The notes: generated by a model not told the origin, from the sequence alone. A DNA stretch of 64,000 bases from Larkinella sp. C7 (GCF_006149005.1 NZ_VBSL01000001.1:682001-746000); one strand, 5' to 3'; positions 33,849 to 42,660 are shown, counted from the stretch's first letter. Numbers and translations: made by a program.

Positions 33849-35402
33849 GTGCGTAAATTTTTCATCGGTTTCCTGCTCTTTCTGGTTGCGGTCGTCGTGC
33901 TGGGTGCGGGCTACGGCTACTACAACAGCCGCGACCGGCATCCCAGCTATTCGCTCGACCTGAACATTCCGGCGCCTGCCCAGCCCCAGTCGCTCAAAGT
34001 CGGTTTTTCGGCGCTGAAAATCACCCCCTACCTCCCCGACCGCTGGACGGATAAAAACCAGGATGCGGCTTATAAACCGGACGACGGCGACACCTTTACC
34101 GACGGCAACCACAACGGCGAATTCGATGCCTACTGGATGGCGGGATTCAGCCAGAAACGCGCGGCCAACGGCGTTCACGACGATTTGTGGGCGCGGGCAA
34201 TGGTGATCGACGATGGCAAAACCCGGCTGGCCATCGTGGCCGTCGACCTGCTCGGCTTTACACACAAAAACGTCATCAATGTCCGCAAATCCATCCCCGT
34301 CAGCGCGGGCGTTACCTATTCCATCGTGTGCAGCACCCACACCCACGAAGCGCCGGATTTTCTGGGGATGTGGGGTGGCAGTGTTTTAAAAAGTGGCGTA
34401 AACAAAGCGTATGAACTATTTGTTGAGCAGCAGGTGACGCGGGCCATCGTTCAGGCCGTCGAAAAGCTGCGACCGGCGCGGCTGCGTTTTGCGCAGGATT
34501 TGACCGGTGCGGATTCGCTGCAGATGGATACCCGAAAACCGCTGGTGAAAGACGCCGGTTTGTATAGCATGCAGGTACTGGATGCGGTGAAAGACAGCAC
34601 CCTGGGAACGCTCGTCGTCTGGGGAAATCACCCTGAAACCTTGTGGAGCAAAAACACCCTGCTGACTTCCGATTTCCCGCATTATGTTCGGGCGTATCTG
34701 GAACAAGGAATCTCGCAGGGCGATTCGGTGGTGCAGAAGGGATTGGGGGGAACCGTGGTGTATGCGTCCGGCTGCGTAGGCGGATTGATGACGACCTCAC
34801 CCAAAGTGACCATTCAGGATCCGCTGACGGGCGAGCGGTTTAAAGACCCGACATTTGAGAAAGCTGATGCGCAGGGAAAACACCTGGCAATGCTGATTTA
34901 CAAATCGTTGCAGCAGGACACCGCGACAGCCCAACCAGCGGACATCCGGTTGAAAGCGCACACGATCGAAATCCCGCTGGCCAATAAACTGTTCCGGCTG
35001 GCGGTCGGATTGGGCGTTCTGGATGCCGGTTTTAGCAGTTGGGGGAACTTCCGGAGCGAAATTGCGGCTTTCCGTTTAGGCGAAGCGTCTTTTTTGTGTG
35101 TTCCGGGGGAAATCTATCCCGAAATCGTCAACGGCGGGGTTGAAAACCCGGTAGGTGCCGACTTTCGTATCAAACCGATCGAAACTCCTCCGCTAAGAAG
35201 TTTAATGCCGGGGAAATACAAGTTTGTGATCGGACTGGCGAATGATGAACTGGGCTACATTATTCCAAAAAGTGAATGGGATACGGAAGCTCCGCATATT
35301 TACAACCAGGAGAATAAACCGTATGGTGAAGTCAACTCCACCGGACCCGAAACCGCACCCAAACTATACCGGGCCATGGCTGAATTATTGCGTGATTTAT
35401 AG
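33849..35402 (+). CDS. Neutral/alkaline non-lysosomal ceramidase-like protein
   Basis: A 517-residue protein with an N-terminal membrane anchor or signal (FFIGFLLFLVAVVVLGAGYGY) and a domain resembling the neutral ceramidase N-terminal domain (PF04734): LKVGFSALKITPYLPDRW near the start, ARAMVIDDGKTRLAIVAVDLLG, and the metal-binding type motif CSTHTHEAPDFLGMWG. Characterised ceramidases have a catalytic serine in a GDxSPN motif, which I do not see here, so hydrolysis of ceramide is not established. The start codon is GTG. Many Bacteroidota carry such ceramidase-like proteins of unknown substrate. It is probably transcribed alone; a 9-bp stem with a long loop (35410-35470) follows it. Confidence 0.8.
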   Translation: MRKFFIGFLLFLVAVVVLGAGYGYYNSRDRHPSYSLDLNIPAPAQPQSLKVGFSALKITPYLPDRWTDKNQDAAYKPDDGDTFTDGNHNGEFDAYWMAGFSQKRAANGVHDDLWARAMVIDDGKTRLAIVAVDLLGFTHKNVINVRKSIPVSAGVTYSIVCSTHTHEAPDFLGMWGGSVLKSGVNKAYELFVEQQVTRAIVQAVEKLRPARLRFAQDLTGADSLQMDTRKPLVKDAGLYSMQVLDAVKDSTLGTLVVWGNHPETLWSKNTLLTSDFPHYVRAYLEQGISQGDSVVQKGLGGTVVYASGCVGGLMTTSPKVTIQDPLTGERFKDPTFEKADAQGKHLAMLIYKSLQQDTATAQPADIRLKAHTIEIPLANKLFRLAVGLGVLDAGFSSWGNFRSEIAAFRLGEASFLCVPGEIYPEIVNGGVENPVGADFRIKPIETPPLRSLMPGKYKFVIGLANDELGYIIPKSEWDTEAPHIYNQENKPYGEVNSTGPETAPKLYRAMAELLRDL

Positions 35403-35485
35403 CAAAAAAAGGAGTTGAGTGCTATATTTTTCCGTGGATATTATTTTCAAATCTAAACGGTTCAACTCCTGTAACATTGATTGGT

Positions 35486-36169
35486 ATGCGGATTTTACTT
35501 GTTGAAGATGAACAGGAAGTAGCTTCATTTATTAAAAGCGGGTTGGAAGACTACGGTTTCGAAGCCGACGTGGCCGGCGATGCTTTGCAGGCTCAGGTGA
35601 TGCTGGCCCATACTGACTACCCCACGATTATTCTGGATGTAAACCTTCCGGTAATCAACGGTTTCGAGCTGTGTAAACTCATTCGCAGCCGCTACGAAGA
35701 TGTGTCGATTCTGATGCTGACGGCCCTGGGAAGTACGGAAAGCAAACTGAGCGGTTTTGACGCCGGGGCCGACGATTACCTGATCAAACCGTTCGAATTT
35801 CGGGAACTCGTGGCCCGGTTGCGGGCTTTGAACCGGCGGAGAAGCACCCATCCTTCCGAGGCCACGGTGCTGAAAATTGCGGATCTGGAACTGAACCAGC
35901 AGAGTAAAACCGTCAAACGCGGCACCCAGAAAATCATTCTGACCGCCCGCGAACTGGCGCTGCTGGAGTTCTTTATGAAAAACCAGAACAAGGCCCTATC
36001 CCGCAATGAGATTACCGAAAAAGTGTGGGATGTCAACTTCGACACCGGCACCAATGTGGTCGATGTGTATGTGAATTACTTACGAAAAAAAATCGATAAG
36101 GATTTCTCCCCCAAATTGATCCATACCATCACCGGTATTGGCTACATCATGCAGGAATCGGAAGAATAA
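35486..36169 (+). CDS. OmpR/PhoB-family response regulator
   Basis: A response regulator of about 227 residues. ATG at 35486 is chosen over the TTG at 35477 because MRILLVEDE is the standard N-terminus. The receiver domain has the acidic pair in VEDE, phospho-acceptor Asp51 in IILDVNLP and Lys in DDYLIKPF. The winged-helix output domain (LELNQQSKTVKRG, then LTARELALLEFFMKNQNKAL and VDVYVNYLRKKID) is of OmpR/PhoB type and is expected to bind direct repeats of about 11 bp. Three bases separate it from its kinase. Exactly such repeats occur at 37539-37604. Confidence 0.95.
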   Translation: MRILLVEDEQEVASFIKSGLEDYGFEADVAGDALQAQVMLAHTDYPTIILDVNLPVINGFELCKLIRSRYEDVSILMLTALGSTESKLSGFDAGADDYLIKPFEFRELVARLRALNRRRSTHPSEATVLKIADLELNQQSKTVKRGTQKIILTARELALLEFFMKNQNKALSRNEITEKVWDVNFDTGTNVVDVYVNYLRKKIDKDFSPKLIHTITGIGYIMQESEE

Positions 36170-36172
36170 CAG

Positions 36173-37543
36173 ATGAAAATAAGAGCGCGTATTTCGGTTA
36201 CTTTCCTGATTATTGTCGCCACCAATCTGGTGCTTTTTTCGCTGGCGATCTATTTTATTTCTGAATATTTCCGGCAACGCGATTTCTATTACCGGCTGAC
36301 CGACAAAGCCCGCATTACCGCCCGGCTGCTGATTGAGGAGGACGAAGTCGACCCGGCTATTCTTCGTTTAATTGAACGCAACAACCTGACGTCTTTACCC
36401 GAAGAACACATCGTTATTTACGACCAGCAGAATAAACAGATTTACGCCAGTGCCGACACCGCACACGGTATTGCGAGCCAACGCGACCTGCTCGATCGCG
36501 TTCGTAAACAGAAGCAACTTTATATGCGTCGCAAAACCCGGGAAATCGTTGGGCTGGCCTACACCTATCAGCAACAGGAATACGTGATCATTGCCACCGC
36601 CTACGACGAATCCGGGCTGACGGAAATCGCTCACTTGCGGAATATCCTCGGTTTCGGACTGGTTTTCAGCCTTTCACTGGTGGGTATTTCGGGCTGGATG
36701 TTTGCGGGTCGTTTTCTGCAACCGATTTCCAATGTGATCCGGCAGGTGGACCGCATCAGGGCATCGAATCTAAACATGCGGGTAGATGCCAGCGACAACA
36801 GCGACGAAATTGCGCAACTGGCCAAAACCTTCAATTCGATGCTCGACCGGGTGCAGGAAGCGTTTGAGGTCCAGCGGAATTTTGTGGCCAATGCCTCCCA
36901 CGAACTCCGGACGCCCCTCACGATCATTACCGGCCAGATCGAAGTGACACTCATCAAGAAACGCACCGTTGAAGAACACGAAGCCAAATGGGTCGCCGTT
37001 CTCGACGTGATCAAACGGTTGAACGTGCTGTCAAATAATTTGCTGGAACTGACGCAGGTGAGCCTCGACGATGCGCCCATCAAATTTCACGAGGTGGCCC
37101 TGGACGAAGCCATCTATCAGGCAACCAAGATGTTAACCACCCGTCGACCGGATTATCAGGTCATTTTCTCCTTCGAAAGCGAAACCATTCAGTCTTCGCT
37201 TACGGTTCAGGGGAGCCTGGCGTTGCTGATTTCCGCTTTCGTAAACCTGATGGAGAACGGGTGTAAATTTTCGGCCAACAACCGGGTTGAAGTAATCCTG
37301 GGGGCGGATGAGCAATGGGCCACCATCCAGTTCAAAGACGAGGGGATCGGCATTGACCCGGCCGACATCAAGCACATTTACGAACCCTTCTTCCGGGCCG
37401 AAAACGCCAAACGAATCCTCGGCTACGGCATCGGCCTGCCGCTGACCTACCGCATCATTCAGCTGCACCGTGGACAAATCTCGGTTGCATCCAAAATCAA
37501 CGAAGGCACGACCTTTACATTAAAGCTACCCAAAACGTTCTAA
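36173..37543 (+). CDS. Two-component sensor histidine kinase
   Basis: A 456-residue membrane histidine kinase. Two transmembrane helices (about residues 8-28 and 160-180) flank a periplasmic sensor of about 130 residues. A HAMP domain follows (ARFLQPISN region, reading MFAGRFLQPISNVIRQVDRI). The HisKA domain has ASHELRTPLTII with phospho-accepting His243, and the ATPase domain has NLMENGCKFS, DEGIGIDPADIKHIYEPFFR and GYGIGLPLTYRI. It overlaps nothing but follows the regulator by 3 bp, so the two are one operon. The periplasmic signal is unknown. Confidence 0.95.
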   Translation: MKIRARISVTFLIIVATNLVLFSLAIYFISEYFRQRDFYYRLTDKARITARLLIEEDEVDPAILRLIERNNLTSLPEEHIVIYDQQNKQIYASADTAHGIASQRDLLDRVRKQKQLYMRRKTREIVGLAYTYQQQEYVIIATAYDESGLTEIAHLRNILGFGLVFSLSLVGISGWMFAGRFLQPISNVIRQVDRIRASNLNMRVDASDNSDEIAQLAKTFNSMLDRVQEAFEVQRNFVANASHELRTPLTIITGQIEVTLIKKRTVEEHEAKWVAVLDVIKRLNVLSNNLLELTQVSLDDAPIKFHEVALDEAIYQATKMLTTRRPDYQVIFSFESETIQSSLTVQGSLALLISAFVNLMENGCKFSANNRVEVILGADEQWATIQFKDEGIGIDPADIKHIYEPFFRAENAKRILGYGIGLPLTYRIIQLHRGQISVASKINEGTTFTLKLPKTF

Positions 37544-37604
37544 TCGTTTCCTAATTGACTTCTAATCGACTTCTCATTGACTTCTAATTAACTCTTAATT
37601 ACCT
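37539..37604 (+). promoter_or_regulatory. Six tandem 11-bp direct repeats, likely response-regulator site
   Basis: Six consecutive 11-mers with consensus TCTAATTGACT: TCTAATCGTTT, CCTAATTGACT, TCTAATCGACT, TCTCATTGACT, TCTAATTAACT, CTTAATTACCT. The 11-bp spacing is about one helical turn, the spacing used by OmpR/PhoB-type regulators. The array begins at the kinase stop codon and ends 16 bp before the -7 box at 37621. Confidence 0.75.
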
Positions 37605-37620
37605 GCTTTCCATACGGTTG

Positions 37621-37628
37621 TAGATTTG
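37621..37628 (+). promoter_or_regulatory. -7 box before the small-protein/sulP operon
   Basis: TAGATTTG matches the Bacteroidota TAnnTTTG -7 element. The -33 position falls inside the last 11-bp repeat, as expected at an activator-dependent promoter. The transcript would have a leader of about 150 nt before 37787. Confidence 0.6.
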
Positions 37629-37786
37629 TACTATCACAAGGAAAGGTATTTACTACGATAAAAGAATCATTAGTCCAGTCCGGTTCGACCCATTGCCTGT
37701 CAATGGGTTGGCGCATTTAAAGACCTGGGATTGTGAGCTTGTATCGATAAAACCGTCCGACTGAATCACACAAACTACCGGGAGCT

Positions 37787-38056
37787 ATGCTAGTCGACAC
37801 GAACAATACCGAAAAAAAATCGAGTAAACTCGTTAACTGGGGAACGGTTTGGGGACTGATTTTTGCCACCATCGCCCTCGATTTATACATCAATTACCGC
37901 GAAAATAGCCAGGATAAGGAAATTTATCGCACGAAATATGAAGTCAAGGCATCGGAAGCGGACTCGCTGCGGGCCGTAAAAGTTGAGTTGGAAAAGCGGT
38001 TACTGGAGCTTAACCAGCGCGAAACCACCGCAATCGAGGTCAGTTCAGCCAACTGA
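37787..38056 (+). CDS. Small single-pass membrane protein with coiled coil
   Basis: An 89-residue protein of unknown function. A hydrophobic segment (VNWGTVWGLIFATIALDLYI, about residues 16-35) is followed by a charged heptad-like helix (SEADSLRAVKVELEKRLLEL), probably a short coiled coil. It sits 62 bp before the SulP gene and after the repeat-controlled promoter, so it is likely an accessory or regulatory partner of the transporter. No family is recognised. Codon use is like that of its neighbours. Confidence 0.7.
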   Translation: MLVDTNNTEKKSSKLVNWGTVWGLIFATIALDLYINYRENSQDKEIYRTKYEVKASEADSLRAVKVELEKRLLELNQRETTAIEVSSAN

Positions 38057-38118
38057 CCGGATCGGTTTGACCGCGTTGTGATTATCCTAATGTGACTTCA
38101 TCCAACCATTCATGCATC

Positions 38119-39747
38119 ATGAAAACAACACAAAAAAACTTTCAAATCGTTGATTTGAGCAACGTAGAAGGGGATATCAAAGGAGGTGTTGTTTCATTTC
38201 TGGTAGCCGTCCCGCTTTGTCTGGGAATTGCCCTGGCTTCCGGAGCCCCTCTTTTTTCAGGAATCATCGCCGGGATTGTCGGCGGCCTGGTGGTCGGTCT
38301 GTTCAGTCGTTCAGCGCTGAGTATTTCGGGACCTGAGGCAGGTCTGATTGTTGTTGTACTGGCCGCCATTGAGTCGCTGGGTTCGTTTCCGGCTTTTCTG
38401 CTGGCAACCTTCCTGGCCGGTGTTCTCCAGATTGGGCTGGGGTACATGCGGGCCGGGATTGTCAGCAACTTCTTCCCTTCATCGGTCATCAAAGGTATGC
38501 TGGCCGGTATTGGCGTCATTCTGATTATCAAGCAGATCCCGCATCTCGTTGGCTACGATACGGATTCGGCCGAAGAGATTTCACTTTTTCAGCCCGATGG
38601 ATTCAACATCGTTAGTCAGTTTCAGGCCGCCATCGGCCAACTCAACGGTGTCGCTTTTTTGATTGCCGTCGTGTCGTTGGCGATTCTGCTGCTGTGGGAA
38701 CGCCCTTTTTTCAAAGAAAACAAGATTCTGAAAAATGTACCGGCGGCCCTGGTCGTGGTGGTATCGGGTATTGCTATCAACGGACTGATTGGAATTTTTC
38801 AGAGCGACTGGGCCTTGCAAGGCAACCATTTGGTGCAATTACCGGTGCCCGATAGCCCGGCGGCTTTCGTCGATTTGTTTACGATGCCCGATTTTGAACA
38901 ATGGACCAATCCGCAGGTCTACACAGCGGCCATTTCCATTGCCTTGGTAGCCAGCCTGGAAGCCCTGCTGTCGATTGAAGCGACGGATGAACTGGACCCG
39001 CTGAAACGCAAAACGTCCACCAACGCCGAACTGAAGGCGCAGGGAATCGGCAACATGGTGAGTGGACTGATTGGAGGCATTCCGCTGACGTCCGTCATTG
39101 TCCGGAGTTCGGTCAGCATCAACGCCGGTGCCCGGACCAAGCTCGCAGCCCTGGTACATGGAACGCTGCTGCTGGTGTGTGTAATTGCCCTGCCGACGGT
39201 GCTCAACCGGATTCCGTGGGCGGCACTCGCGTCGATTTTGCTGATCACCGGCTACAAACTGACCCGGGTCCGGATTTTCAAGCAGCTTTTTGAGGAAGGT
39301 ATCGCCAAGTTTTTGCCTTTCGTGGTCACCGTCGTTTCGATTTTGATGACGGATTTACTGACCGGCATTGGCATCGGTATGCTGGTCGCCCTGTTTTTCA
39401 TTCTGCGGGAAAATTACCTCAACGCCCATAAAATGGAAACCTTTCAGGACAACGGGCAGGAGCACATCCGCATCAGTCTCGGCGATTATGTTTCGTTCCT
39501 GAGCAAGGCCAGCATGGTGAAAGTGCTGATGAACGTGCCCGAAAACGCCATTGTAGAAATCGACAGCAGCAATTCGTCGTACATCGACAGCGATGTGATG
39601 AACACGATTCAGAATTTTAAAGAAACCGCCCATAAACGCAACATCCGTCTGATTTTTCTGCGTGAACCAGCTGATTATAAACCCGTTCCGGAATCGGTGA
39701 TTGCCATGCGCAACCGGCACCTGCGGGAAATCGAAGAAATGAACTAG
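38119..39747 (+). CDS. SulP-family anion transporter with STAS domain
   Basis: A membrane transporter of about 542 residues. The open frame begins at 38092, but ATG at 38119 (MKTTQKNFQIVD) is preferred. It has 10-12 hydrophobic segments with family motifs VAVPLCLGIALASGAPLFSG and SGPEAGLIVVV near the N-terminus and MVSGLIGGIPLTSVIVRSSV centrally. A C-terminal STAS domain (residues about 445-530, with NAIVEIDSSNSSYIDSDVM) follows. SulP proteins move sulfate, bicarbonate or related anions with Na+ or H+. No carbonic anhydrase or sulfate-assimilation gene adjoins it, so the substrate is open. It is likely controlled by the upstream two-component pair. Confidence 0.92.
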   Translation: MKTTQKNFQIVDLSNVEGDIKGGVVSFLVAVPLCLGIALASGAPLFSGIIAGIVGGLVVGLFSRSALSISGPEAGLIVVVLAAIESLGSFPAFLLATFLAGVLQIGLGYMRAGIVSNFFPSSVIKGMLAGIGVILIIKQIPHLVGYDTDSAEEISLFQPDGFNIVSQFQAAIGQLNGVAFLIAVVSLAILLLWERPFFKENKILKNVPAALVVVVSGIAINGLIGIFQSDWALQGNHLVQLPVPDSPAAFVDLFTMPDFEQWTNPQVYTAAISIALVASLEALLSIEATDELDPLKRKTSTNAELKAQGIGNMVSGLIGGIPLTSVIVRSSVSINAGARTKLAALVHGTLLLVCVIALPTVLNRIPWAALASILLITGYKLTRVRIFKQLFEEGIAKFLPFVVTVVSILMTDLLTGIGIGMLVALFFILRENYLNAHKMETFQDNGQEHIRISLGDYVSFLSKASMVKVLMNVPENAIVEIDSSNSSYIDSDVMNTIQNFKETAHKRNIRLIFLREPADYKPVPESVIAMRNRHLREIEEMN

Positions 39748-39789
39748 CACCGGTTTTCCGGGCTTTCACCCCAATAATTAGCGTAGTCC

Positions 39790-39849
39790 TATCTTTGTGT
39801 GATAGAAGACCGATGACCCTGATCGCCCTTGCAGTCAGGGTCATTTTTT
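39790..39849 (+). ncRNA. Candidate small RNA ending in an intrinsic terminator
   Basis: A -7-like octamer TATCTTTG (39790-39797) lies only about 15 bp before the terminator stem. If it is a real promoter the transcript would be about 47 nt and consist mostly of the terminator hairpin. A -33-like TTTC lies 22 bp upstream. This is a weak hypothesis; the octamer could be fortuitous. Confidence 0.25.
39813..39849 (+). terminator. Intrinsic terminator after sulP
   Basis: ATGACCCTGA at 39813-39822 pairs perfectly with TCAGGGTCAT at 39835-39844, followed by a run of T to 39849. The loop is 12 nt. It ends the sulP transcript and overlaps the stop codon of the convergent beta-barrel gene (39841-39843). 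Confidence 0.85.
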
Positions 39850-40494
39850 GGTTGGCAACCAGCAGCCGAGCGAGACGGTGAAACCGTAGGTGTTCTCGTT
39901 CGGTTTGGAGGATGCCAGAGTCGAGGGATATTGGCTCAACCCGTATTGAAACCGGGCATCTAAAAAGGTGGTGAGTCGCCCGATCCCCATCTCAATTCCA
40001 CCACCACCCCAGACAGCCGCTTCGAGCCGACGCCTGAAAAGAACCTGATCTCGAAAAATCTCGGAGCCCTCATCCGTAATCGTCAGCCTGCCGCCCAATG
40101 CATATCCCAGACTGGGGCCAAACAATCCGTAATAGGCCCAGCGATTCGTCACCTTCCGGCGATAAGAAATCAATACCGGAAGCTCGGCAACTTCATAATG
40201 TAAAAGGAGTTTCCCGGTTCCGGCAGGCACACCGATTTCATCGGTATAATCTACACCTGACTGCCAGCCCTTCTGAATGACCGACGGTTCTGCCCGAATC
40301 GACCAGCGATTTTTCAGAACCATCTCAACAGGAACCGCAACAGCAAAGCCCCTCGCCAGAGAACGGTCGGCGAAAGAATTCCGGGTGTGAACCGTCGACC
40401 AGTGAGCGCCCGCCCGCACACCGACCTGTACCTGAGCGTGCAGTTTTAGCGAAAAAATCACGAGGATGAAAGTAAAAAAGAAGAGCTTTTTCAT
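39841..40494 (-). CDS. Outer-membrane beta-barrel (porin-like) protein
   Basis: A 217-residue exported protein with a signal peptide (FFFTFILVIFSLKLHAQ) and alternating hydrophobic/aromatic strands (for example WSIRAEPSVIQKGWQ and WAYYGLFGPSLGYALGG). It resembles the Bacteroidota PorT/OMP_b-brl_2 type barrels of unknown function, and ends in a short strand (TYGFTVSLGCWL). No transport substrate can be inferred. It converges with sulP at a shared terminator. Confidence 0.8.
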   Translation of the reverse strand: MKKLFFFTFILVIFSLKLHAQVQVGVRAGAHWSTVHTRNSFADRSLARGFAVAVPVEMVLKNRWSIRAEPSVIQKGWQSGVDYTDEIGVPAGTGKLLLHYEVAELPVLISYRRKVTNRWAYYGLFGPSLGYALGGRLTITDEGSEIFRDQVLFRRRLEAAVWGGGGIEMGIGRLTTFLDARFQYGLSQYPSTLASSKPNENTYGFTVSLGCWLPTKK

Positions 40495-40623
40495 CGAAAT
40501 TAGGCTTTGTTTGTCTGATAAACGATGAATTTGGTTTTGTTCATATAACCGTCAATAAATATCCGTCGGACGGTTTAACATTTGCCAGCTCTTCGGGTTT
40601 ATGCAATACATTTAACCGTACCC

Positions 40624-41685
40624 ATGAATTTAGCCGAACTGGTTCACGACCCCGTCAAGGCCGCCAAAGCGGTCAAATTAGTCTACGTCAACGATTCGAC
40701 ACCCGGCATTTCCCGCCATCGGTCGGGTGATCAGTTTGTTTACAAAGACCCGAAAGATCACCTCATCGACGACGATGACACCCTGTGCCGCATCAAGAAA
40801 ATGGCCTTGCCGCCAGCCTGGGAAAACGTCTGGATCTGCGCCAAACCCAACGGACACCTGCAGGCCACCGGCATCGACACCAAAGGCCGGAAGCAATACC
40901 GCTACCATACCAATTGGAACGCCATCCGCAGCGAAACCAAGTTCTTCCGGATGATTGCCTTCGGCCAACAACTCCCCGACCTTCGCGCCCGCATCGAGCA
41001 GGATTTGAAAAACCGCGAGCTGACCAAAGAAAAGGTCATTGCGATTGCCCTCAGTGTGATGGAACAGACGCTGATCCGGATTGGCAACGCATCGTACGAG
41101 AAAGAATACGGGCACTACGGTTTGACGACTTTAAAAGACAAACACGTCAACGTGGCGACCTCCGAACTCCAGTTTCGGTTCAAGGGCAAAAAAGGTATTT
41201 ACCACGACATTACCGTTCGCGACCGGCGGCTGGCCCGACTCGTGAAAGCCTGCCGCGACATTCCCGGCAAAGAGCTGTTTCAGTATTACGACGAAAACGG
41301 CGAACACCGCAGCATCGACTCCGGCATGGTGAACGGTTATTTGCAGGAAGTGACGGGGGAAGAATTCTCAGCCAAGGATTTCCGTACCTGGGCCGGAACC
41401 GTCAACGCGTTGCGTTTGCTGGCCGAACTGGAACCGTGTTCGACGGAACAGGAAGCGAAGAAAAACATCAATACGATTCTGGAACAGGTAGCCCACCGGC
41501 TGGGCAACACGCGGACCGTTAGCCGGAAATATTACGTGCATCCGCAGATTCTGGAAGCCTATGAATGCCGGGATTTAAACCCGTATCTGAAGCGCAAAAA
41601 CCAGTTTCGCCAAACGTCACCGTATGGGCTGGATCCGATCGAGAAACTGTTGCTGACGTTTTTGAAGGATAAAGTGAAGAAATAG
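40624..41685 (+). CDS. DNA topoisomerase IB (poxvirus-like)
   Basis: A type IB topoisomerase of about 353 residues that relaxes supercoils through a 3'-phosphotyrosyl intermediate. Start ATG at 40624 (MNLAELVHDP) is preferred over 40582. The N-terminal domain has FVYKDPKDHL and MALPPAWENVWICAKPNGHL. The catalytic domain has IALSVMEQTLIRIGNASYEK, KGKKGIYHDI, DFRTWAGTVNAL and the active-site SRKYYVHPQI with Tyr304. Bacterial members of this family are scattered and probably acquired from or shared with poxvirus-like ancestors (literature knowledge). It is a single gene ended by a strong palindrome. Confidence 0.94.
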   Translation: MNLAELVHDPVKAAKAVKLVYVNDSTPGISRHRSGDQFVYKDPKDHLIDDDDTLCRIKKMALPPAWENVWICAKPNGHLQATGIDTKGRKQYRYHTNWNAIRSETKFFRMIAFGQQLPDLRARIEQDLKNRELTKEKVIAIALSVMEQTLIRIGNASYEKEYGHYGLTTLKDKHVNVATSELQFRFKGKKGIYHDITVRDRRLARLVKACRDIPGKELFQYYDENGEHRSIDSGMVNGYLQEVTGEEFSAKDFRTWAGTVNALRLLAELEPCSTEQEAKKNINTILEQVAHRLGNTRTVSRKYYVHPQILEAYECRDLNPYLKRKNQFRQTSPYGLDPIEKLLLTFLKDKVKK

Positions 41686-41689
41686 CCTG

Positions 41690-41740
41690 CGATCCATGCG
41701 ACCGGTTAGGTGTTGAACACCTGACCGGTCGCATGGATCG
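41690..41740. terminator. 25-bp near-perfect hairpin between convergent genes
   Basis: 41690-41714 and 41716-41740 are complementary at 24 of 25 positions, the odd pair being a wobble. It begins CGATCCATGCGACCGG and the two arms meet around GTTGAAC. It lies 4 bp after the topoisomerase stop and 2 bp before the stop of the opposing DUF421 gene. No T-run is present, so it may end or stabilise both transcripts rather than act as a classical intrinsic terminator. Confidence 0.65.
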
Positions 41741-41742
41741 TT

Positions 41743-42438
41743 TCACCCCTGTGCCCGCACCCACCGGTGATGGTCGCAACGCTGGCAGGTCGAAACCGGC
41801 CCTTTGCCGTATTCTACCACCTGACCACATTGACAACAAGCGTAATGCCCGGCTTCGGAAAGCGTATCAAAGGACTCCTTTAATTTATGGGGAAGAATCG
41901 GCAAGCCCGGCTTTACTTCGTCGTCTTTGAACTGAAAAATGCTGACTTCGCCGTTGTGTTCCAGAATCGCCGTCCGAACCTGCCCAAGATGCTCGATGCC
42001 CGCCATCCGCAGTTCGGCGAACAGCTCATCCAGCCCCAGGTCTTCCTCATCGAAGTTCTGCACCAGAATGCAGCCGTTTTCAATCACGTAAACCGGTTTT
42101 CCTTCCAGAAATTCGCGGACGGGTTTGCTCTTGTCACTCAGCCGGGTGAAGAATTTGTAACTGCCCATCATGACCACGAACACCACCGCAGCCGCCAGCA
42201 GCGGCACATCGTGGTAGAACATGGGATCGCCCGCGGCTGACCCCAGGCCGATGACCAGCACCAGTTCGAAAACCGAAAGTTGTTTCACTTCCCGCTTCCC
42301 CGATATTTTGAGGGCGGTCAGCAAAATCAAAAACATGACAAACGTCCGCAGTGCCACCTCACCGAGGTAGCTCACCGGAAAATCGTGCAGCAACATCCGT
42401 TGCCAGTCAAAAGCCTGAATCGGCTCTTCGTTGTTCAT
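41743..42438 (-). CDS. DUF421 (YetF-like) membrane protein with C-terminal zinc ribbon
   Basis: A 231-residue protein. Three N-terminal transmembrane helices (residues 20-85) precede a DUF421 domain with the family core FVMFLILLTALKISGKREVK, SVFELVLVIGLGSAAGDP and EGKPVYVIENG. The last 30 residues add a likely zinc ribbon with CxxC pairs (CCQCG and CQRC) that ordinary YetF proteins lack. The function of DUF421 is unknown; related B. subtilis genes are linked to sporulation and stress. It may be a metal- or redox-responsive variant. It converges with the topoisomerase gene. Confidence 0.82.
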   Translation of the reverse strand: MNNEEPIQAFDWQRMLLHDFPVSYLGEVALRTFVMFLILLTALKISGKREVKQLSVFELVLVIGLGSAAGDPMFYHDVPLLAAAVVFVVMMGSYKFFTRLSDKSKPVREFLEGKPVYVIENGCILVQNFDEEDLGLDELFAELRMAGIEHLGQVRTAILEHNGEVSIFQFKDDEVKPGLPILPHKLKESFDTLSEAGHYACCQCGQVVEYGKGPVSTCQRCDHHRWVRAQG

Positions 42439-42458
42439 TTACCGCGTTTTCGGTTTAC

Positions 42459-42656
42459 TCAGGATGCCTTATCTTTCCGGATTTTCAAATGCCGGTTAGC
42501 CGCCCATTCTTCGGCTTTGGAAGTGGCAATCGGAATTGCCCGTTCCTCTTCCATTCCTTCTTTCAACAGCGCATTGGCAATCGAAATCGCTTTGTTTCGC
42601 ACCGGTGCCATAAAATTCTTCAACGACACCGGATAATCCTGCTTCGTCCAGGGCAT
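42459..42656 (-). CDS. YdaT-like small protein
   Basis: A 65-residue hydrophilic protein matching the small YdaT-type pattern: MPWTKQDYPVSLKN, then VRNKAISIANALLKEGMEEE and AIPIATSKAEEWAANRH. Related short proteins occur widely, and the B. subtilis one is stress-induced (literature memory); the biochemical role is unknown. The start ATG at 42654-42656 lies 4 bp from the end of a 39-bp perfect hairpin, which would hinder read-through translation from the tolC transcript. It lies 20 bp before the DUF421 gene on the same strand. Confidence 0.8.
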   Translation of the reverse strand: MPWTKQDYPVSLKNFMAPVRNKAISIANALLKEGMEEERAIPIATSKAEEWAANRHLKIRKDKAS

Positions 42657-42660
42657 AAAG

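Noticed and set aside
35410-35470. 9-bp inverted repeat after the ceramidase-like gene as terminator
   Set aside because: The stem is short, the loop is 43 nt and there is no T-run after it.
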